Part shown: in pieces, positions 8,733 through 16,847 of the stretch
How positions within the stretch are numbered: position 1 is the first letter of the stretch
How the letters are laid out: each line of letters opens with the position of its first letter
From: Chryseobacterium ureilyticum
GTDB taxonomy: Bacteria; Bacteroidota; Bacteroidia; Flavobacteriales; Weeksellaceae
Assembly: GCF_900156735.1 (NCBI RefSeq)
Contig: NZ_FTOL01000002.1
Coordinates: 620,001-684,000 of the forward strand
Length of the DNA: 64,000 nucleotides
Direction of reading: 5' to 3'
The notes under the pieces: model-generated
Told to the model about the DNA's origin: nothing
Databases searched by the model: none
The model's input: the letters and a program-made list of their open reading frames with translations, nothing else
Translations under genes and position numbers: made by a program

Positions 8733-9836
8733 TCAGACTTTTAAAATCACCTCAGCAGCATGATCACTGGCACCTTTTCCACCAAGTTTTTCTCTTAAAA
8801 GGCTATAATCATTCAATACCTGTTCTCTTTTTGCCCCATCAAGAATATTAGTAAGCTCTTGTACAAGATTTTTTGTATTCAGATCGCTCTGGATCAATTC
8901 TTTTACCACTTCCCTATCCATAATTAAATTCACCAAAGAAATATAATTGATATTCTTCACCAGTCTTTTGGCAATGGCATAAGAGACAGCACTTCCACGG
9001 TAGCAAACTACCTCAGGAATATTCAGTAAAGCGGTTTCCAAAGTTGCAGTTCCGGAAGTTACCAAAGCTGCTTTTGAACATCTCAGTAAATCATAAGTTC
9101 TGTTGGAAACAAAATGTACATTGTCATCCACATATTTCTGGTAGAATTCTTTGGGAAGACTTGGTGCGCCTGCAATCACAAACTGATAGTCTTTAAAATG
9201 CGGCCTTACAGAAAGCATGATTTCAAGCATTTTCTCCACTTCCTGTTTTCTTGAACCAGGTAAAAGAGCAATGATTTCTTTTTCATTCAATCCATTTTCT
9301 GCCTTGAATGTCTCAATATTTATTTCCTGTAAATCTGATATGGCATCAAGCAAAGGATGTCCTACAAAATGAGAATGCACCCCATGTTTTCTATAGAAAT
9401 CTTCTTCAAACGGAAGAATCACCATCATCTCATCCACATATTTTTTGATGATCTCCACCCTTCCTTCTTTCCAAGCCCAAAGTTGTGGAGAAATATAGTA
9501 AACCACTTTAATTCCCAGTTCTTTCGCAAACTTAGCAATCCTTAAATTGAATCCCGGATAGTCTACCAAGATTAAAACATCCGGTTTATTATTCAGAATA
9601 TCTTGCTTGCAAAATTTAATATTGTTTAAAATAGTTCGCAGATTCATGACCACTTCAAGGAAACCCATAAAGGCAAGATCGCGGTAGTGTTTCACCAAAG
9701 TTCCGCCTTGCTTTTCCATAAGATCACCGCCCCAAAATCTAAATTCGGCATGGGAATCTTTTTGTTTAAGAGCTTTCATTAAATTGCTTCCGTGTAGATC
9801 ACCAGAAGCTTCACCTGCGATAATGTAATATTTCAT
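8733..9836 (-). CDS. lpxB: Lipid-A-disaccharide synthase
   Basis: A 367-residue GT19 glycosyltransferase. It joins UDP-2,3-diacylglucosamine and lipid X to make the lipid A disaccharide on the inner face of the inner membrane. Family marks are MKYYIIAGEASGDLHGSNL at the N-terminus, FWGGDLMEKQG, LVDYPGFNLRIAKFAK, YYISPQLWAWKEGR, GHPLLDAI, LLPGSRKQEVEKML and TSGTATLETAL. Length is normal. The frequent Bacteroidetes neighbour surE is not next to it here; a DUF2480 gene diverges upstream instead. Confidence 0.97.
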   Translation of the reverse strand: MKYYIIAGEASGDLHGSNLMKALKQKDSHAEFRFWGGDLMEKQGGTLVKHYRDLAFMGFLEVVMNLRTILNNIKFCKQDILNNKPDVLILVDYPGFNLRIAKFAKELGIKVVYYISPQLWAWKEGRVEIIKKYVDEMMVILPFEEDFYRKHGVHSHFVGHPLLDAISDLQEINIETFKAENGLNEKEIIALLPGSRKQEVEKMLEIMLSVRPHFKDYQFVIAGAPSLPKEFYQKYVDDNVHFVSNRTYDLLRCSKAALVTSGTATLETALLNIPEVVCYRGSAVSYAIAKRLVKNINYISLVNLIMDREVVKELIQSDLNTKNLVQELTNILDGAKREQVLNDYSLLREKLGGKGASDHAAEVILKV

Positions 9837-9950
9837 TTCTTCCGAAATCTTTATTATTGTTTAAACAGCCACCTAAAACCTTATTGAATCATGGGTGGTT
9901 TCTATGGTAAGGATAGAGAACAAATTAAAATATATATTGATCTTAATTCG

Positions 9951-9958
9951 TAAATTTG
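9951..9958 (+). promoter_or_regulatory. Promoter -7 box of the DUF2480 gene
   Basis: TAAATTTG fits TAnnTTTG. The implied start point is about 9964, leaving almost no leader before the ATG at 9969 but a normal short leader before the ATG at 9978. Confidence 0.5.
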
Positions 9959-9977
9959 TTCAAAGATAATGATAAAA

Positions 9978-10487
9978 ATGTCAGAAGAATTTGAAATCAG
10001 AAATAAAGTTGCGGAAAGCGGTCTTATAAATTTCGACCTCACTACTTTGCTTCCAAAAGGAGAGAGAAAGGGTATTGATCTTAAAGATTTTCTTTTCCAG
10101 GAAATGATCCTAAAGGAAAAAGATTTCCGCGAAAAAGTAGAAGCCATCAATGTTGAAGACTACAAAGATTCCTATATCTATATTTACAATTCTGTAGATA
10201 CAATAATCCCTCTTTGGGCTTATTTTGTACTGACAGCAAAGCTTACCGAAGTTGCAAAAAAGATTGTATTCGGAAATCGTGAAGATCTGGAGGTTATCCT
10301 GATGCATAATGCAATCCAAACTTATGACTTTGAGGATATGAGAGGAAAGAGAGTTCTGGTAAAAGGCTGTTCGGATAAAGAGATTCCTGAAAACGCATAT
10401 ATAGAATTGGTAGAACAGTTAAAACCTCTTGTAAAATCACTGATGTTTGGTGAAGCTTGTTCCAATGTTCCTATTATAAAGAATTAA
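9978..10487 (+). CDS. DUF2480 family protein
   Basis: A 169-residue soluble acidic protein, MSEEFEIRNKVAESGLINFDL onward, with ATLLPKGER-like and PLWAYFVLTAKL segments. It matches a small family (DUF2480) that I know from Bacteroidetes genomes and that has no assigned function. There are no signal peptide, membrane helices or catalytic motifs that I recognise. Two ATGs are possible; the one at 9978 is preferred over 9969 because of its distance from the promoter box. It diverges from lpxB. Confidence 0.8.
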   Translation: MSEEFEIRNKVAESGLINFDLTTLLPKGERKGIDLKDFLFQEMILKEKDFREKVEAINVEDYKDSYIYIYNSVDTIIPLWAYFVLTAKLTEVAKKIVFGNREDLEVILMHNAIQTYDFEDMRGKRVLVKGCSDKEIPENAYIELVEQLKPLVKSLMFGEACSNVPIIKN

Positions 10488-10547
10488 GATAAAATATACT
10501 CAGGAGGAGGGTTGAAAACTTTAACAATAATTATGAACCTGAAATAT

Positions 10548-10576
10548 TTTGTCAGGCATATTTTTTGATAACTTTG
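10548..10576 (+). promoter_or_regulatory. Full -33/-7 promoter of the DUF937 gene
   Basis: TTTG at 10548-10551, a 17-base spacer and TAACTTTG at 10569-10576 form a complete Bacteroidetes promoter. The longer reading frame upstream would start at a TTG inside the -33 element, so the promoter fixes the start at 10603. Confidence 0.75.
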
Positions 10577-10602
10577 ATTCAATTAATACTAGAATAAACA
10601 CA

Positions 10603-11259
10603 ATGAGCTTAATCGACCTACTTACAGGGAACACGAGCAACCAGGTTGCTGAACAGGCTGAAAACAAATTTGGAATCAGTAGAAATCAAGTCATTGCCTT
10701 ATTGGCAGTAGCTACCCCTCTTATTATTTCTTATCTTAGAAATAAATCTCAGGATGCAAAAGAAGCAGAAGCTTTGAACAGTGCGTTGGATAAAGATCAC
10801 AATGGAAGTATCCTGAACGATCCTTCACAAATCGAAGCCAGACAAGCTGAAGGCGGATCTATTCTTGATCATATTTTTGGTGGGCAAAAAAGTTCTGTAG
10901 AGAACCAGTTATCACAAAATACAGGAATTTCAATCGATAAGATTGGTCCTATTTTAGCGATGTTAGCACCAGTGGTAATGGGATATATTGGGCAACAAAA
11001 GCAACAAAGTAATGTAGGAGCAGGTGGTTTAGGAGATCTCTTAGGAGGGATTCTTGGAAATGCATCTAACCAGGCTCAAACTCAGCAATCAAATCCTTTG
11101 AATGACATTTTAGGAAGCGTTTTAGGTGGCGGACAGTCTCAGGCATCAGGCGGAAATCCTTTAAATGATATATTAGGAAGTGTACTTGGCGGTGGAGGAA
11201 ACCAACAACAGCAAGGAGGTGGATTAGGAAGCATCCTTGGAAATATTTTTGGAAAATAA
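10603..11259 (+). CDS. DUF937 domain protein with Gly-rich C-terminal repeats
   Basis: A 218-residue protein beginning MSLIDLLTGNTSNQVAEQAE. The N-terminal 120 residues carry two copies of a DUF937-like helical unit (FGISRNQVIALLAVATPLI and TGISIDKIGPILAMLAPVV). The C-terminal 80 residues are Gly/Gln/Asn-rich and repetitive: PLNDILGSVLGGG occurs twice, preceded by GGLGDLLGGILGN and followed by GGGLGSILGNIFG. No signal peptide is seen. The function of DUF937 is unknown. Strong promoter upstream and a terminator 18 bases after the stop make it a single-gene unit. Confidence 0.85.
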   Translation: MSLIDLLTGNTSNQVAEQAENKFGISRNQVIALLAVATPLIISYLRNKSQDAKEAEALNSALDKDHNGSILNDPSQIEARQAEGGSILDHIFGGQKSSVENQLSQNTGISIDKIGPILAMLAPVVMGYIGQQKQQSNVGAGGLGDLLGGILGNASNQAQTQQSNPLNDILGSVLGGGQSQASGGNPLNDILGSVLGGGGNQQQQGGGLGSILGNIFGK

Positions 11260-11276
11260 TTAGTTTAATTTTTTAT

Positions 11277-11312
11277 AAAAAAAGACCAGAGAGTATTTCT
11301 TTGGTCTTTTTT
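11277..11312. terminator. Bidirectional terminator between DUF937 and THX genes
   Basis: AAAAAAGACCA pairs with TGGTCTTTTTT around a 13-base loop. The T-tracts on both strands let it serve the plus-strand DUF937 gene and the minus-strand THX gene that ends at 11319. Confidence 0.85.
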
Positions 11313-11318
11313 ATTGAT

Positions 11319-11438
11319 TTACTTTTTAGATTTTTCTTCTACTGCCGTAAACGATTTTGAAGCTTTTCTGGGTCTTCTTTTTCCGTAGCTTCCCGAATTA
11401 ATCTTACCTCTTCTTGATTTTTTATCTCCTTTTCCCAT
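11319..11438 (-). CDS. 30S ribosomal protein THX
   Basis: A 39-residue very basic peptide: MGKGDKKSRRGKINSGSYG followed by KRRPRKASK and a short acidic-ended tail. The GKGDxKSRRGKI...GSYGKxRP pattern is that of the Thx family, a small protein of the 30S head first found in Thermus and common in Bacteroidetes. Too short for most gene callers. It faces the DUF937 gene and shares its terminator. The ATG is at 11438; TAAATTCG about 35 bases upstream is a weak -7 candidate. Confidence 0.88.
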   Translation of the reverse strand: MGKGDKKSRRGKINSGSYGKRRPRKASKSFTAVEEKSKK

Positions 11439-11553
11439 AGTAATAAGTATTTGTTGTTACTACGAATTTAAGAAATACACTCTTAAAACGCAACCAATTA
11501 ACCTGTTAAAGTTTTATAAAACAAGTTGAAAGCAAGAAGACGGAGGCTATAAG

Positions 11554-12948
11554 TTACACCTGAATTGTTTTCCATTTTCCTTTTTTAAACAGGATAAATG
11601 CAACTATAGTGATCAATGTCTCTGCTGCCGGAATTGAAATAAAAACTCCTTTAGGTCCCATTTCCAGATATTTTGAAAGAAAATAAGCCAAAGGAATCTG
11701 AAATAACCAGAATCCGAAAAGATTAACCCAAGTTGGTGTCCATGTATCTCCTGCGCCATTGAATGCATTGATCATAACCATTCCTATTCCATAAAAAATA
11801 AATCCTACACTCATAATATGCAGTGCATTTTTAGCAAAGTCCTTGATCTCCGCTTCCTGAGTAAAGAAACTTACCAGAAAATCACCTAAGACCAGGAATA
11901 TTAAACTCACGATCAACATAAAGATTACATTATACTTTACAGTCTTCATTACAGACTGTTCGGCTCTCCCCATTTCATTGGCACCCATATTCTGTCCCAC
12001 TAATGTAGACGCGGCATTACTTAATCCCCAAGCTGGAAGCATAAAAAACATCATTAATCGCAATGCAGTCTGATAACCCGCAGAAGCATTTTCTCCTCCT
12101 GTGGTTGCTACTAACTCTGCAAGAAAAATCCAGCTGCATGAAGCAATGACAAACTGAAAAATTCCAGGAGTTGCAATTTTTACAATGGATTTTATCTGAT
12201 CAAATTGAGGTTTAAAATAAGGCAATTTGATACGAATAAGAGTATCCGCAACTAAAAGATGATACAATTGATATATAACCCCCACACTTCGCCCGATTGT
12301 TGTCGCCAGTGCAGCTCCTGTAAGTCCCATTGCCGGAACTGGTCCAAATCCTTTAATCAAAACCGGACACAGGATTATGTTCACAATATTAGCAATCCAT
12401 AAACTTTTCATGGCAATCATTGCATTTCCGGCACCTCTGAAAATTCCGTTAATCAGGAATAAAAGCATAATAATCGTGCTGCTTCCCATCATAATTCTTG
12501 TAAAGTCTTTTCCATAAGCTGCAGCTTCAGGTTTTGATCCCATCAGAATTAAAATTTCTTCAGCATAAACTACACCAAATACGCTTAAAATAAAAGTGAT
12601 GATAAATGATACCAATAAAACCTGTGCGGCACTTCTGGAAGCCTGTTCTGGATTTTTCTCACCAATTCTTCGCGCTACAAGAGCCGTAGCTGCCATGCTC
12701 ATTCCAATCGCAATAGAATACATTATAGAAAGTACAGATTCTGTAAGTCCCACGGTCTGAATTGCAAATCCACTTTCTTTCAGATGTCCTACAAAATATA
12801 GATCTACCAAAGCAAATACAGACTCCATAGCCATTTCCAGCATCATTGGTATTGCCAAAAGAAGAACAGCACTTCTGATATTTACCTTCGTAAAGTCAGT
12901 TTCTTCGCCGCTGAACGCTTTTTTAATGAAGTCAATATATTTTGTCAT
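11554..12948 (-). CDS. MATE family multidrug/sodium antiporter
   Basis: A 464-residue inner-membrane exporter with about twelve helices in two related halves. Visible family marks include LAIPMMLEMAMESVFALVDLYFVG at the start of the first half, GMSMAATALVARRIGEKN, GIFRGAGNAMIAM, and in the second half GQNMGANEMGRAEQ and AFNGAGDTWTPTW. Family members export cationic drugs or metabolites in exchange for H+ or Na+; the substrate here cannot be told. The start is taken at the ATG at 12948 (MTKYIDF); the frame extends upstream to 12993, but a TACTTTTG promoter box lies within that extension. Confidence 0.92.
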   Translation of the reverse strand: MTKYIDFIKKAFSGEETDFTKVNIRSAVLLLAIPMMLEMAMESVFALVDLYFVGHLKESGFAIQTVGLTESVLSIMYSIAIGMSMAATALVARRIGEKNPEQASRSAAQVLLVSFIITFILSVFGVVYAEEILILMGSKPEAAAYGKDFTRIMMGSSTIIMLLFLINGIFRGAGNAMIAMKSLWIANIVNIILCPVLIKGFGPVPAMGLTGAALATTIGRSVGVIYQLYHLLVADTLIRIKLPYFKPQFDQIKSIVKIATPGIFQFVIASCSWIFLAELVATTGGENASAGYQTALRLMMFFMLPAWGLSNAASTLVGQNMGANEMGRAEQSVMKTVKYNVIFMLIVSLIFLVLGDFLVSFFTQEAEIKDFAKNALHIMSVGFIFYGIGMVMINAFNGAGDTWTPTWVNLFGFWLFQIPLAYFLSKYLEMGPKGVFISIPAAETLITIVAFILFKKGKWKTIQV

Positions 12949-12970
12949 GATTTTTATTTTTTTTAAAAAA

Positions 12971-12978
12971 CAAAAGTA
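12971..12978 (-). promoter_or_regulatory. Promoter -7 box of the MATE gene
   Basis: TACTTTTG on the minus strand fits TAnnTTTG and lies 23 bases before the chosen ATG at 12948, inside the longer open frame. Confidence 0.5.
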
Positions 12979-13163
12979 TTGATTCAAAATCAATTAAAAA
13001 CTGACATATGAAAAGTTTTTAAAAAGAAACTACGATTAAAGTTTTAGATTGAAAACTGGGCTATCAGTAAGTATAACATTTAAACAATCTTACAAACAAC
13101 AACAATTTTTTATCGTAATACAATAATTTTTTATACATTTACAACAATAAAAAAACGAACACC

Positions 13164-13748
13164 ATGAAACTCATCGGCAAAAGATCTGCATCAACGATCT
13201 TAAATAAAATCTTATTGATGGGCTGTCTTGCTCAGCTTCTATATTTAGGTTACTTAATCTTCGGATTTATCATTGCTTATATAAATCTACATCATGGAAC
13301 CCAATATTTTCCGGATACTTTTAAAACAGGAAACTTCAATAACGAGCTTGGGAAAAACTCTAGTGAAACTTTGAGCTTTCAGTTCTTGATGCCTTTTTCA
13401 GATTCTGTAACTACAGGAAATTTTACACTCCATACCCTTGCGTCAATTGTATTCTTCCTTGGATTTTACAGTGCTTTTACGTTCTATTTATTTAAAATTT
13501 TTACAGAAATGAGCATGGATATACTTTTTAATAAAAAAGTAATATAATATTTAAAACAATTTGCCAGACTTAATATATTATTTATCCCTATCTATTGTCT
13601 TATTTTATATTTCACTGAACAATCTTTTTATACTATTGATCCCATATTTATATTGCTTCATCTCGCAATAGGAATCATTATATTATTCATGATAGAATTC
13701 TTTAAAAAGGGATATGAACTACAGATACAGAATGATTTAACAATATAA
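13164..13748 (+). pseudogene. DUF2975 membrane protein interrupted by an in-frame stop
   Basis: The frame from ATG 13164 reads 127 residues to a TAA at 13545-13547. The same frame then stays open for another 66 codons to a TAA at 13746-13748. The second part (YLKQFARLNILFIPIY..., ending GYELQIQNDLTI) is exactly what a DUF2975 protein has after its cytoplasmic linker: two more helices and a tail. Together the two parts give about 194 residues with four helices, the normal family form. One base change would explain the stop. The gene ends two bases before an HTH gene of the kind normally paired with DUF2975, so the locus is otherwise intact. A sequencing error or readthrough cannot be excluded from the sequence. 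Confidence 0.75.
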
Positions 13749-13750
13749 TT

Positions 13751-13954
13751 ATGTCAATTATTATCAATATAGATGTAATGCTTGCCAAGCGAAAAATGCA
13801 ATCTCAGGAACTCGCTGAAAAGATCGGAATTACACAAGCTAACCTTTCAATTCTGAAAAACGGAAAAGCAAAAGCTATTAAAATATCAACTTTGGAAGCG
13901 ATCTGCCTTGCTTTAGATTGTCAACCCGGAGATATTTTAGAATTTAAACCATAA
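13751..13954 (+). CDS. YozG-like Cro/CI-family HTH regulator
   Basis: A 67-residue protein that is almost entirely one helix-turn-helix domain: DVMLAKRKMQSQELAEKIG, ITQANLSILKNGKAKAIKI and STLEAICLALDCQPGDILEF. This is the short YozG-type regulator that usually follows a DUF2975 membrane protein, and here it starts two bases after that gene's end. The pair probably forms a small regulatory unit in which the membrane protein affects the repressor; that is inferred from the constant pairing. Its upstream partner is broken by a stop codon in this window. Confidence 0.9.
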   Translation: MSIIINIDVMLAKRKMQSQELAEKIGITQANLSILKNGKAKAIKISTLEAICLALDCQPGDILEFKP

Positions 13955-13965
13955 AAAATATACCC

Positions 13966-14412
13966 ATGAAATTATCTCAAGTAATTAACAAAACACTTAT
14001 CCTGCTGGTAGGAATACTTACAATTAACCTTGCCTATACCCAAGAATTAACGAATGAACATAAACAGATGCTGAAGTATGATAATATCGCTTACTTTTCT
14101 ACATTAATCAATAAAGAGAATATCAATGTCTGTTACATAATAGAAAATAATGCCTACACTTTACTGGGACTGGCAATTAAAATGAACAGTAAAGAAGTAT
14201 TTAAAAAACTTATTCATGAAAAAGCTGATCTAGAAAAATCATGTGATGGAAAAACTCCATTAATGTTTGCTGCAAAATATGGTAACGTAGAGTTTACAAA
14301 AAAACTGTTAGATCACGGAGCAAAGAAGGAAAGCAAAACTTTAAAAGGGTATACAGCATTGGATTATGCAAAAAAATATGAAAAGCCGGAAATCGTTCGG
14401 CTATTAGAATAA
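13966..14412 (+). CDS. Secreted ankyrin-repeat protein 1
   Basis: A 148-residue protein with a signal peptide (MKLSQVINKTLILLVGILT...AYTQ) and about three ankyrin repeats: YTLLGLAIKMNSKEVFKKLI, DGKTPLMFAAKYGNVEFTKK and GYTALDYAKKYEKPEIVRLL. Ankyrin repeats bind proteins. Two cysteines (NVCYII and EKSCDG) are matched in the second ankyrin gene downstream; in the periplasm they could form a disulfide. It begins 11 bases after the HTH gene and may be transcribed with it. The binding partner is unknown. Confidence 0.85.
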   Translation: MKLSQVINKTLILLVGILTINLAYTQELTNEHKQMLKYDNIAYFSTLINKENINVCYIIENNAYTLLGLAIKMNSKEVFKKLIHEKADLEKSCDGKTPLMFAAKYGNVEFTKKLLDHGAKKESKTLKGYTALDYAKKYEKPEIVRLLE

Positions 14413-14529
14413 AGATATCTATTTGCTTTAACTTCCATATTTTGATATTTTTCATAAACTATTTAAATAATTCTTAAAGTACAATTCCAATTATTGACGA
14501 TAACTTATCAATTGATCATAAAAATTAAT

Positions 14530-14537
14530 TAGATTTG
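14530..14537 (+). promoter_or_regulatory. Promoter -7 box of the second ankyrin gene
   Basis: TAGATTTG fits TAnnTTTG and lies 23 bases before the ATG at 14561, so this gene is probably transcribed on its own. Confidence 0.5.
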
Positions 14538-14560
14538 TATATTCTAAAAAAATAATTCTT

Positions 14561-14920
14561 ATGAAAAAAATAACCTCTACAATTTTTCTGTTTGGAATTT
14601 TAGCATCTGCCAATATGCTTTCTGCTCAAATTATGACACAGGAGAAAATGAAAGCTATCCATACTGATGATGTAGCAATATTTAAAAAACATTTTGCACC
14701 AGGGGATTATAACAAATGTTTCGCCGTAGGGTCAGCCTCATATTCTCCACTTGGATTCAGTGCATCTGCGGGAAAAAATAATATTATCAAATTTCTTTTA
14801 GACAATAAAGCACAGGTCAATAAAAAATGTCAAAACATGACTCCTTTTGAAATAGCGGAAAGCGGAAAAAATCAAAAGACAAAAGATTTATTACTTTCCA
14901 GAGGTGGTAACAGAGACTAA
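14561..14920 (+). CDS. Secreted ankyrin-repeat protein 2
   Basis: A 119-residue paralogue of the preceding ankyrin protein. It has a signal peptide (MKKITSTIFLFGILASANMLSAQ) followed by one clear and one or two partial ankyrin repeats (YSPLGFSASAGKNNIIKFLL, MTPFEIAESGKNQKTKDLLL). The shared pattern with protein 1 is D(D/N)xAxF near the N-terminus, then NxC, YxxLG, KxxC and TP in the same order and spacing. Own promoter box and a tight terminator after the stop. Function unknown; probably periplasmic protein binding. Confidence 0.82.
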   Translation: MKKITSTIFLFGILASANMLSAQIMTQEKMKAIHTDDVAIFKKHFAPGDYNKCFAVGSASYSPLGFSASAGKNNIIKFLLDNKAQVNKKCQNMTPFEIAESGKNQKTKDLLLSRGGNRD

Positions 14921-14941
14921 AAAGACCTAAAAACAATATTC

Positions 14942-14967
14942 AAACTTCCGAAAGGAAGTTTTTTTTA
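14942..14967 (+). terminator. Terminator of the second ankyrin gene
   Basis: AACTTCC-GAAA-GGAAGTT followed by a T-run: a 7-base stem with a GNRA loop, 22 bases after the stop. Confidence 0.88.
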
Positions 14968-14997
14968 TTTATAAAACCTGCAAAAATCTTATCTTTG
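14968..14997 (+). promoter_or_regulatory. Promoter of aspS
   Basis: TATCTTTG at 14990-14997 fits TAnnTTTG. A TTTA at 14968-14971, 18 bases upstream, is one base off the -33 element. Confidence 0.6.
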
Positions 14998-15011
14998 CAA
15001 ACGAAAAATTC

Positions 15012-15031
15012 AAGGTTCGGAAAAGAACCTT
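15012..15031 (+). other. Hairpin in the aspS 5' leader
   Basis: AAGGTTC-GGAAAA-GAACCTT is a perfect 7-base inverted repeat in the transcribed leader between the promoter box and the aspS ATG. No T-run follows, so it is not a terminator; a regulatory role is possible but not shown. Confidence 0.4.
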
Positions 15032-15057
15032 AAACATTGAACTTTAAACAAATAATT

Positions 15058-16812
15058 ATGTTTCGATCACACACAAACGGAGAGCTTTCTCTAAAGAATC
15101 TGAATGAAGAAGTTACACTATCAGGATGGGTACAGACTATCCGTGATAAAGGATTTATGATTTGGGTAGATCTTCGAGATCGTTACGGAATTACCCAGCT
15201 GGTATTTGACCAGGAGCGTTCTTCAGCACAATTGATGGAGGAAGCTAAAAAACTAGGTCGTGAATTTGTAATTCAGGCTACCGGAAAAGTTATTGAAAGA
15301 GTAAGTAAAAATCCTAATATTCCTACAGGAGAAATTGAGCTTTTAGTTGAGAAATTAACTATTCTGAATGATTCTCAGCTTCCCCCTTTCACAATTGAAG
15401 ATGAAACTGACGGTGGTGAGGAATTAAGAATGAAATATCGTTATCTGGATATCAGAAGAAATCCAGTAAAAGATAAATTGATCTTCCGTCATAAAATGGC
15501 TCAGAAGGTAAGAAATTATTTATCTGATGAAGGTTTTATTGAAGTGGAAACTCCTGTTTTGATCAAATCTACACCGGAAGGAGCAAGAGACTTTGTGGTT
15601 CCAAGCAGAATGAATCCAGGACAGTTTTATGCATTACCGCAATCTCCACAGACTTTCAAACAACTTTTGATGGTAGGTGGAATGGATAAATATTTCCAGA
15701 TTGTGAAATGTTTCCGTGATGAGGATTTAAGAGCAGACAGACAGCCGGAATTTACACAGATCGACTGTGAGATGGCGTTTGTAGAGCAGGAAGATGTAAT
15801 GAATGTTTTCGAAGGAATGACTAAAACTCTTATTAAAGATATTACAGGTCAGAAATTCGGAGCTTTCCCAAGAATGACTTTTGCAGAAGCTATGCAGAAG
15901 TACGGAAATGACAAACCGGATATCCGTTTCGGAATGGAATTCGTAGAGCTTAACGAGCTTGTAAAAGGAAAAGACTTTAAAATATTTGATGAAGCAGAAT
16001 TAGTTGTCGGAATCAATGTGGAAGGATGTGCAGACTATACAAGAAAACAGATTGATGAGCTTGTGGATTGGGTAAAACGTCCACAAATAGGAGCTTCAGG
16101 AATGGTTTGGGCTAAATTCCAGAATGATGGAGTGAAAACTTCATCAGTTAACAAATTCTACAACGAAGAAGACCTTGCGAAGATTATTGAAAAATTCGGA
16201 GCAAAAGAAGGTGACTTAATGTTAATTCTTTCCGGAAATGAAAATAAAGTAAGAGCTCAGCTTTCTGCTTTAAGAATGGAGCTTGGTAACCGTCTAGGAT
16301 TAAGAAAAGGAAACGAATTCGCACCGCTTTGGGTTGTTGATTTCCCTCTATTGGAATGGGATGAAGATACTCAAAGATACCATGCAATGCACCACCCTTT
16401 CACGTCTCCAAAAACTGAAGATATTCACTTATTGGAAACTGATCCGGGTAAAGCAAGAGCTAACGCTTATGATATGGTATTAAACGGAAACGAAATCGGA
16501 GGAGGTTCTATAAGAATTTTTGATAAAGATCTTCAATCAAAAATGTTTGATTTATTAGGTTTCACCAAAGAAGAGGCAGAGGCTCAGTTTGGATTCTTAA
16601 TGAATGCGTTTAAGTACGGAGCACCTCCACACGGTGGTTTGGCATTCGGATTTGACCGTTTGGTAGCTATTCTTGATGGAAATGAGGTAATCAGAGATTA
16701 TATTGCCTTCCCTAAGAACAATTCAGGACGTGATGTGATGATTGATGCTCCGGCTTCCATTGCTGATGCACAGCTCGATGAATTAGAGTTAAAATTAAAT
16801 TTAAAAGCATAA
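15058..16812 (+). CDS. aspS: Aspartyl-tRNA synthetase
   Basis: A 584-residue class II synthetase that charges tRNA-Asp. It has an N-terminal OB-fold anticodon-binding domain ([20 protein letters not shown]), class II motif 1 ([17 protein letters not shown]), motif 2 ([19 protein letters not shown]), a bacterial GAD insertion at about residues 280-410 and motif 3 ([15 protein letters not shown]). Length and the GAD insertion mark the bacterial type. The ATG at 15058 (MFRSHTNGE) is the start; a TTG 21 bases upstream in frame is unlikely because family members begin at FRSHxxGEL. Confidence 0.98.
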   Translation: MFRSHTNGELSLKNLNEEVTLSGWVQTIRDKGFMIWVDLRDRYGITQLVFDQERSSAQLMEEAKKLGREFVIQATGKVIERVSKNPNIPTGEIELLVEKLTILNDSQLPPFTIEDETDGGEELRMKYRYLDIRRNPVKDKLIFRHKMAQKVRNYLSDEGFIEVETPVLIKSTPEGARDFVVPSRMNPGQFYALPQSPQTFKQLLMVGGMDKYFQIVKCFRDEDLRADRQPEFTQIDCEMAFVEQEDVMNVFEGMTKTLIKDITGQKFGAFPRMTFAEAMQKYGNDKPDIRFGMEFVELNELVKGKDFKIFDEAELVVGINVEGCADYTRKQIDELVDWVKRPQIGASGMVWAKFQNDGVKTSSVNKFYNEEDLAKIIEKFGAKEGDLMLILSGNENKVRAQLSALRMELGNRLGLRKGNEFAPLWVVDFPLLEWDEDTQRYHAMHHPFTSPKTEDIHLLETDPGKARANAYDMVLNGNEIGGGSIRIFDKDLQSKMFDLLGFTKEEAEAQFGFLMNAFKYGAPPHGGLAFGFDRLVAILDGNEVIRDYIAFPKNNSGRDVMIDAPASIADAQLDELELKLNLKA

Positions 16813-16816
16813 ATTT

Positions 16817-16843
16817 AAAGCGGGGTATTTGCCCCGCTTTTTT
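16817..16843 (+). terminator. Terminator of aspS
   Basis: AAAGCGGGG pairs perfectly with CCCCGCTTT around a 6-base loop and runs into T residues, five bases after the aspS stop. Confidence 0.92.
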
Positions 16844-16847
16844 ATAC

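Noticed and set aside
9869..9899. Imperfect hairpin (CCACC...GGTGG) between lpxB and the DUF2480 gene
   Set aside because: Only a five-base arm with a long loop and no T-run; not convincing as a terminator or regulatory RNA.
8733..9968. Expected surE next to lpxB
   Set aside because: I looked for a SurE-like frame on both strands beside lpxB and found none; the neighbour is DUF2480.
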